Source: GCA-016699975 sp964515255 (lineage in GTDB: Bacteria; Patescibacteriota; Minisyncoccia; Moranbacterales; UBA1568). From it: a stretch of 16,511 nt of DNA. The stretch spans positions 1 through 16,511 of the forward strand of contig CAZETL010000018.1 of NCBI GenBank assembly GCA_964515255.1. The letters are read 5' to 3'. The position numbers and the translations under genes are program-made. Below, in pieces: positions 12,672 through 16,511 of this stretch (position 1 is its first letter; the number at the start of each line of letters is the position of its first letter). The notes below the pieces were generated by a model. The model did no database searches, was not told the origin of the DNA, and saw only the letters and a program-made list of their open reading frames with translations.

Positions 12672-14567
12672 CTACTGTGCCACTCGATATTTATCCGACG
12701 AAACCGAAGGATCATCGCGCAAATTCGTCGTCTTCTCTCTTGCAGTATCCGCCAGGGAATCCCCCGTAAAAGTATCCCGAGACCGAATCGACGAGATACC
12801 AAGCAAAGGTAGCTCATTGCCGATCTGGTTCACCTCCGGACGCACGAGGACCTGGAACCGAACTTCGCGTTTCGGAGAAAGAATTCCTTCGCCAACTTTC
12901 ATGCTGCCGACATTCCAAATGACGCGATTTGTTCGCTCGTTATACGAAATCGTTTCGCTGTTAGGAAAAATATTCCCCGTCCACCGAACGCCCGTCGGAA
13001 GGTCAGCTGACACTTCTGTTCCCGTTATATCATTTGTTGTATTCGAGAGAAGCCAACGGAGAGTATACGTCGTCTCCTGCCCGACAACCGGAGGAAGTGG
13101 TCCGGAATTTTGGATCTGGTTGTCGTTATAGAAAGCAAGCGAGTCAAGAAAGACTCTCGAATTTACCCGGATCACCGCGGTATTTGTAGCAACAATCTTA
13201 TTCGAGCCAACCGGATTTTGCACATCCGGACTCTCGACCCTTGCAATCGTCTTCACGTTAAAATTCTTGGAGGCGGGAGAATTTGGGACAATATCGCCCC
13301 GGATCGGAATTGTGAATTCCACTCGTCCTTCGGCGTTCGGAGCGAGATTCGCAAGACTCGGGACGTCCGACGCTTTCCAGATAATCGCTTTTCTCCTGCT
13401 ATCATAGGCACCTTTCCCGGATCGAAGGCGAGAATAGTCAAACGCTTCGCCATCAAGTCCGATCGATACAATGACCTCGCGAAGGCCAATTCCGCTGTTA
13501 TTTCGAAAAGAAACCTCGCATCGCACATCGTCTCCAGGATTGATTGAGGATGGTTCAGAGCCATTTATCGCTTGGGTAATAGAAAACGGCGGCGCTACCA
13601 GACGAGTGGATCGCTCTGATGCGCTGTAGGCAAGAAAAACATTGTCTCCCTGAAAAGTGCCGAGGTCGACATGGAACAGTTTAGATTCATTTGGAACTCC
13701 AGCAAGCGACCCGGTAATGCGTATACTTCCCTTCGCTCCGGGAGCAATAGAACCGAGATACCACACAGCATCTCCTTCAGCTGGACGAGGGACCGATTCC
13801 CAAAAAGAAAAGCCCGGCGGATACATCGCCTTCATGCGAACATTTGAAAGTTCGGCATCGCCAGCATTTTCGTAATTCACAAGATAATTCACCTCGCCCT
13901 GAGGCGAAACAGTAAGCGGCGCATCCAATTCAACTGCGAGAGAGGACGTCCTGAGATTCACGCTCTTCTGCGTTTCGGACGAGAATTCTGCCTCAAGATT
14001 GCTCGGTTTATAGCGAAGAACCGAGCGAAGATAAGCTACGGAATTCCGAGATCCATAGAATTTCCCCGAAAATGAAACACTCCCACTTCCAAATGACGGA
14101 ATATCCCCGATAGAGATCGTACTTGAAGAAGCATCATTGCGAAACGAATTGCTGTTCCCCTCCGGACGAAAACTCTGTGGATACGAAACGATGATTTCCG
14201 CATTCCGAAGCTTTGTGCGGTTCTCATTCTTATAAGCGATGTGGAATTCAGTGATATCCGAACTATTCACGTTTTCCGGGCCGGAAACAGTGAGTAAAAC
14301 CCGATCGCTCGAAAAGAGAGAGTTACGAATAATGACAAATGTCGCTGCCACAATCGACACAAAAGCAATACCGCCAATAACAGCGAGTCCCCACTTAATC
14401 GATTTCGCGTGCTTTATAAAAGGACTCTCCCGCTTTACGTTCCATTTGCTCGTCGTTGAAAGAGGCGTTCGCGATTCCACCGAACTCGGATTGTACTTGT
14501 CAATGTCCACCCCTCGAGACTCCGCATCAGGCCGATGAAGTTTCTCTTCGAGTTCTTGCAGTCCCAT
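12672..14567 (-). CDS. Membrane-anchored surface protein with DUF11-like beta-sandwich repeats
   Basis: A 631-residue protein. A basic cytoplasmic N-terminus of about 58 residues is followed by one membrane segment (about 59-81) and a long extracellular part. That part contains about four repeats of immunoglobulin-like/DUF11-like type, each with a strand pattern such as VNYLVNYENAGDAELSNVRM, CEVSFRNNSGIGLREVIVSI and TYTLRWLLSNTTNDITGTEV, followed by a predicted-velocity phrase like YPPGFSFWES or LPTGVRWTG. There is no LPXTG motif or C-terminal anchor; the C-terminus is free (DPSVSSDKYRVAQ). Such proteins probably act as stalks, adhesins or structural surface parts. It has its own extended -10 promoter and may be the first gene of an operon with lgt, the CxxC protein and the first lysozyme-like gene. 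No catalytic motif is seen. Confidence 0.78.
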   Translation of the reverse strand: MGLQELEEKLHRPDAESRGVDIDKYNPSSVESRTPLSTTSKWNVKRESPFIKHAKSIKWGLAVIGGIAFVSIVAATFVIIRNSLFSSDRVLLTVSGPENVNSSDITEFHIAYKNENRTKLRNAEIIVSYPQSFRPEGNSNSFRNDASSSTISIGDIPSFGSGSVSFSGKFYGSRNSVAYLRSVLRYKPSNLEAEFSSETQKSVNLRTSSLAVELDAPLTVSPQGEVNYLVNYENAGDAELSNVRMKAMYPPGFSFWESVPRPAEGDAVWYLGSIAPGAKGSIRITGSLAGVPNESKLFHVDLGTFQGDNVFLAYSASERSTRLVAPPFSITQAINGSEPSSINPGDDVRCEVSFRNNSGIGLREVIVSIGLDGEAFDYSRLRSGKGAYDSRRKAIIWKASDVPSLANLAPNAEGRVEFTIPIRGDIVPNSPASKNFNVKTIARVESPDVQNPVGSNKIVATNTAVIRVNSRVFLDSLAFYNDNQIQNSGPLPPVVGQETTYTLRWLLSNTTNDITGTEVSADLPTGVRWTGNIFPNSETISYNERTNRVIWNVGSMKVGEGILSPKREVRFQVLVRPEVNQIGNELPLLGISSIRSRDTFTGDSLADTAREKTTNLRDDPSVSSDKYRVAQ

Positions 14568-14594
14568 AGTGTTTTATGAGGAAAATGTATTTTC

Positions 14595-14603
14595 ATTATA
14601 CCA
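14595..14603 (-). promoter_or_regulatory. Extended -10 promoter before the DUF11-like gene
   Basis: TGGTATAAT on the minus strand: a perfect -10 with the TGn extension. The -35 region (ATAGGG at 17 bp) is poor, as is usual when the extended element is present. Transcription would start near 14588, about 20 nt before the ATG at 14567. It lies in the short gap after recO. Confidence 0.7.
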
Positions 14604-14619
14604 CTTCTCCATAGCCTCC

Positions 14620-15366
14620 CTATCTCCGCCATTCAAGGAAGTCGCTCGATGCCTTGCGCAATTCTCTTCTTGCGTCAGGTGCGATCGAGAGTTTCGGCAG
14701 AAGCGGAAGTGACTCCGAGAGAAAAATCCTTAGCGCCTTCACCGCGTTTTCTGAGAAAGGAAGTAAAACACGAGCACCCGGACGATGTTCGGAGCACACG
14801 ACACCGCCAGCATCCGGACTGAAGCTGTAGCGATCCCCACTTACCAATACTTCCCCTCCGATTGCACAAGCCCGGATCTCAACCCGGTAACCCGACAAAC
14901 CAAGAATCTTCCAGAGAAAGGCGTTTGAGAGAATGAAAATCTTTTCGTTTCGGCGGTCTTCGGTTGCATCTCCATCCGATGGGATCGCGCCCACGATTTC
15001 GAGTGAACGCAAGTACTCGAGCAAAAGTCGAAATGCCTCGCGATCCGGTTCGCCCTCATCGAACAGTCGATCGACGGCAGAAACAGAGAGAAATGCCGAC
15101 TGGAGTGCAAAAAGATTCAACTTGACCCGAGAGAAAAAACTTTCTGTAACCGCTGCGGAGACATTGCCGCGGCCCCGATTCCTCATGACGGAAAGATCAA
15201 TGAAATTCAATGTTTCGAGCTGCCCGGCAAGCTTCGAAACCGGCTTCCTCACCCCACGCGCGACCGCCGTGACCTTTCCCAAATCATATGTGAGAAACGA
15301 ATATATTCGATCCGTCTCCCCGATATCACGCTTCCCAAGAACGATGGCAGGGGAAGAAAGCTGCAT
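14620..15366 (-). CDS. recO: DNA repair protein RecO
   Basis: A 248-residue mediator that helps load RecA in the RecFOR pathway. The N-terminal OB fold shows AIVLGKRDIGETDRIYSFLT, then GKVTAVARGVRKPVSKLAGQL, the standard RecO opening. The helical domain follows, including ILSNAFLWKILGLSGY. The zinc-site region is incomplete: C167 is followed by G170 where CxxC is usual, and C191 by H194. The ATG at 15366 is chosen because the family start lies there. A GTG at 15486 overlaps the kinase stop codon (GTGA) and would add 40 basic residues unlike RecO; coupled translation from that site cannot be excluded. RecO varies greatly, so the call rests mainly on the N-terminal block. Confidence 0.9.
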   Translation of the reverse strand: MQLSSPAIVLGKRDIGETDRIYSFLTYDLGKVTAVARGVRKPVSKLAGQLETLNFIDLSVMRNRGRGNVSAAVTESFFSRVKLNLFALQSAFLSVSAVDRLFDEGEPDREAFRLLLEYLRSLEIVGAIPSDGDATEDRRNEKIFILSNAFLWKILGLSGYRVEIRACAIGGEVLVSGDRYSFSPDAGGVVCSEHRPGARVLLPFSENAVKALRIFLSESLPLLPKLSIAPDARRELRKASSDFLEWRR

Positions 15367-15482
15367 AACGAAATTCAATTGGTTAAAACTTGTTCGAGAC
15401 AATCTTGGGGCAACTCGTAATGCTTTTTTGAGAGAACGGAAACTCGGATCATGAATGATTTTTGCAATCGGAGCAAACCCCG

Positions 15483-16016
15483 TCACGAGCTACGAACAAA
15501 CTTGAGCGCTTTCTCAAGGAGATCTTGGGGAGATTCCGACATATCGAGGAAAAGCTTGGGATCGGGCATCCCCGAATAATCGAAGTCATTCGGCGCCCAA
15601 CCCCTATCAAAGTCCCGATGTGAATGATGTCGGTTCCCAGAAGCAACTCTCCCGAAAAACCGCCGCCGATGTTCCGCTTCGTCTTTAAGAGCGCACACGA
15701 TAATTCTCACGTCGACACCGAATTCGCTCTTCCATCGCTTGAATATTTCTGGATTCGACGAATGGCTAAATGGCGATTCAATCACGACATCCACACCGTT
15801 TCGTATTGCCTCTTCCGCCAGATGAAAAAGAAGTTCCATAGAAATCATTCCGACACGCTTGCTTTCTTCGAGAGAATCATCTTCAAGCAAATCAAACAAT
15901 CGCTCCTTGATCGAATCCTTATGGAGACAAAACACATTCAATTGCTTCGAGATCTCCTCGGAAAGCGTCGTTTTTCCCACTCCAGCCTGCCCGCAAACAA
16001 CAATGACCTTGCTCAT
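15483..16016 (-). CDS. P-loop ATP-binding kinase (AAA_33/zeta-toxin-like fold)
   Basis: A 177-residue protein with an N-terminal Walker A GQAGVGKTT (9-17), then HKDSIKERLFD with D34, where related small-molecule kinases place the substrate-binding Asp. VDVVIESPF follows as the second core strand. The lid region is rich in Arg and His (EHRRRFFGRVASGNRHHSHRD). This layout matches AAA_33-type kinases that phosphorylate small molecules, nucleotides, RNA ends or, in zeta toxins, sugar precursors. No antitoxin gene is adjacent, so a toxin role is unlikely. Its ATG is one base after the TAG of the upstream phosphatase gene, indicating coupled translation. The substrate is unknown. Confidence 0.82.
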   Translation of the reverse strand: MSKVIVVCGQAGVGKTTLSEEISKQLNVFCLHKDSIKERLFDLLEDDSLEESKRVGMISMELLFHLAEEAIRNGVDVVIESPFSHSSNPEIFKRWKSEFGVDVRIIVCALKDEAEHRRRFFGRVASGNRHHSHRDFDRGWAPNDFDYSGMPDPKLFLDMSESPQDLLEKALKFVRSS

Positions 16017-16017
16017 A

Positions 16018-16511
16018 CTATTTTAGAACGTTCAGAACCACGCGATGCAATATCGCATTGGAGGCGGCTACCGGATAGTACCGATATTCTGGATTCTCTT
16101 CGAATATTTTCAGATATTTCCCCGCATCGAACGACTCTCCTGAAAGATCCGTCACGACACATCCAGCGCCCTGCGCCACAGTTGCTGCAAACATTTCGTA
16201 GAGACGCTCCCCTCCCAGAGGATCAAGGTAGACGTCCAGCGTCCCAAACGCCAATCGAAACCAATACGCATGACCGCTTCCGACAATCAATCGTTTTGCT
16301 TGATCGCATATTTCTCTCACTTCATTGTAACGATTTCGCTCTGAACTATTTTCTATTGCAAGAGCAACCCATGATTCCTCTAAACTCTCCATCAGATTTT
16401 TCTTGGGAGAAATTTCCGATCCGCTCGTCACATCGAAAAATTTTGTTTCTTGATCTTTCTCCACCAGTGCAAAAACACCCAACTGATAGTCCAACACTCC
16501 CGAAGCAAGCA
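16018..16511 (-). CDS. Inositol-monophosphatase-family phosphatase, C-terminal part (5' end outside window)
   Basis: The frame stays open to the window edge, so the start is missing; a GTG at 16497 is internal, and LASGVLDYQLGVFALVEKD reads on from upstream like the family's AAGVVYDP region. The C-terminal half shows GSGHAYWFRLAFGTLDVYLDPLGGERLYEMFAATVAQGAGCVVTDLSG, which parallels the family's GSAALSLALVAAGRLDAYV, WDIAAGALIVREAGG and VTDLDG sequences, and then the ending AASNAILHRVVLNVL. Where the usual WD(I/x) magnesium ligand stands, the sequence reads GGERLYE, so the metal-binding aspartate is not obvious. The first metal-binding motif (WVIDPLDGT) is outside the window. Substrate could be inositol phosphate, fructose bisphosphate or PAP; it cannot be told. 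Confidence 0.75.
   Translation of the reverse strand, partial: LASGVLDYQLGVFALVEKDQETKFFDVTSGSEISPKKNLMESLEESWVALAIENSSERNRYNEVREICDQAKRLIVGSGHAYWFRLAFGTLDVYLDPLGGERLYEMFAATVAQGAGCVVTDLSGESFDAGKYLKIFEENPEYRYYPVAASNAILHRVVLNVLK

Noticed and set aside
15483..16016. Zeta-type toxin of a toxin-antitoxin pair
   Set aside because: There is no adjacent antitoxin-like gene and it sits between housekeeping genes with coupled translation.
1..16511. CRISPR array, insertion sequence, prophage or attachment site
   Set aside because: No regularly spaced repeats, transposase, integrase or flanking repeats were seen; the only perfect repeats of note are the 17-bp tandem pair and a 9-bp pair inside a coding region.

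Overview
The window reads as chromosomal DNA of a Patescibacteria/CPR bacterium, most likely of the Parcubacteria type. Reasons: small compact genes; nearly all start codons lack a Shine-Dalgarno sequence; a type IV pilus ATPase with a lone receiver; short DUF59 and NifU-like Fe-S proteins; small one-helix proteins; a membrane-anchored DUF11-like surface protein; and two copies of a cysteine-rich lysozyme-like domain that I associate with these genomes. TGA is used as a stop (for example after the DUF59 gene), so the TGA=Gly code of Gracilibacteria does not apply. The taxonomic call is inference from gene content.

Layout. (1) Positions 1-1924, minus strand: a receiver-only response regulator followed by the motor ATPase of a type IV pilus (pilB), whose 3' end lies off the window. 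(2) Positions 2209-5882, plus strand: a small Fe-S block (NifU/SufU-like scaffold, 3Fe-4S-type ferredoxin, DUF59/SufT-like protein), a one-helix membrane protein, then a translation block of smpB, tmRNA (ssrA), infC, rpmI and rplT. It ends in a symmetric terminator at 5902-5939 that can serve both strands. (3) Positions 5966-9416, minus strand: a DMT/EamA permease and a membrane-anchored clan GH-A glycosidase, then from a separate promoter a HAD phosphatase, a 38-residue membrane peptide and a VanZ-like protein. (4) Positions 9464-14567, minus strand: an envelope cluster. It reads DUF11-like anchored protein, lgt, an anchored CxxC thioredoxin-fold protein and two paralogous lysozyme-like exported proteins, with one promoter before the first gene and another before the last. 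(5) Positions 14620-16511, minus strand: a 5'-truncated inositol-monophosphatase-family gene, a P-loop kinase and recO, tightly packed.

How they fit together. Left: pilus extension and its possible control. Plus strand: Fe-S carrier functions, ribosome rescue by trans-translation (SmpB and tmRNA side by side) and the classic IF3-L35-L20 set. Right: mostly cell-surface biology, namely lipoprotein lipidation, disulfide chemistry and wall or glycan cleavage.

The most unusual signals are in the tmRNA: a T-loop with G in place of the invariant U55 and a matching change in the D-loop, a tag ending in ALA, and an extra hairpin where the resume codon should lie. Also notable are the pairing of tandem four-cysteine lysozyme-like proteins with a CxxC protein, Tyr in place of the key Lgt histidine, and a 17-bp perfect tandem duplication at the lgt stop codon. 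I found no CRISPR array, insertion sequence, phage gene or defence system.
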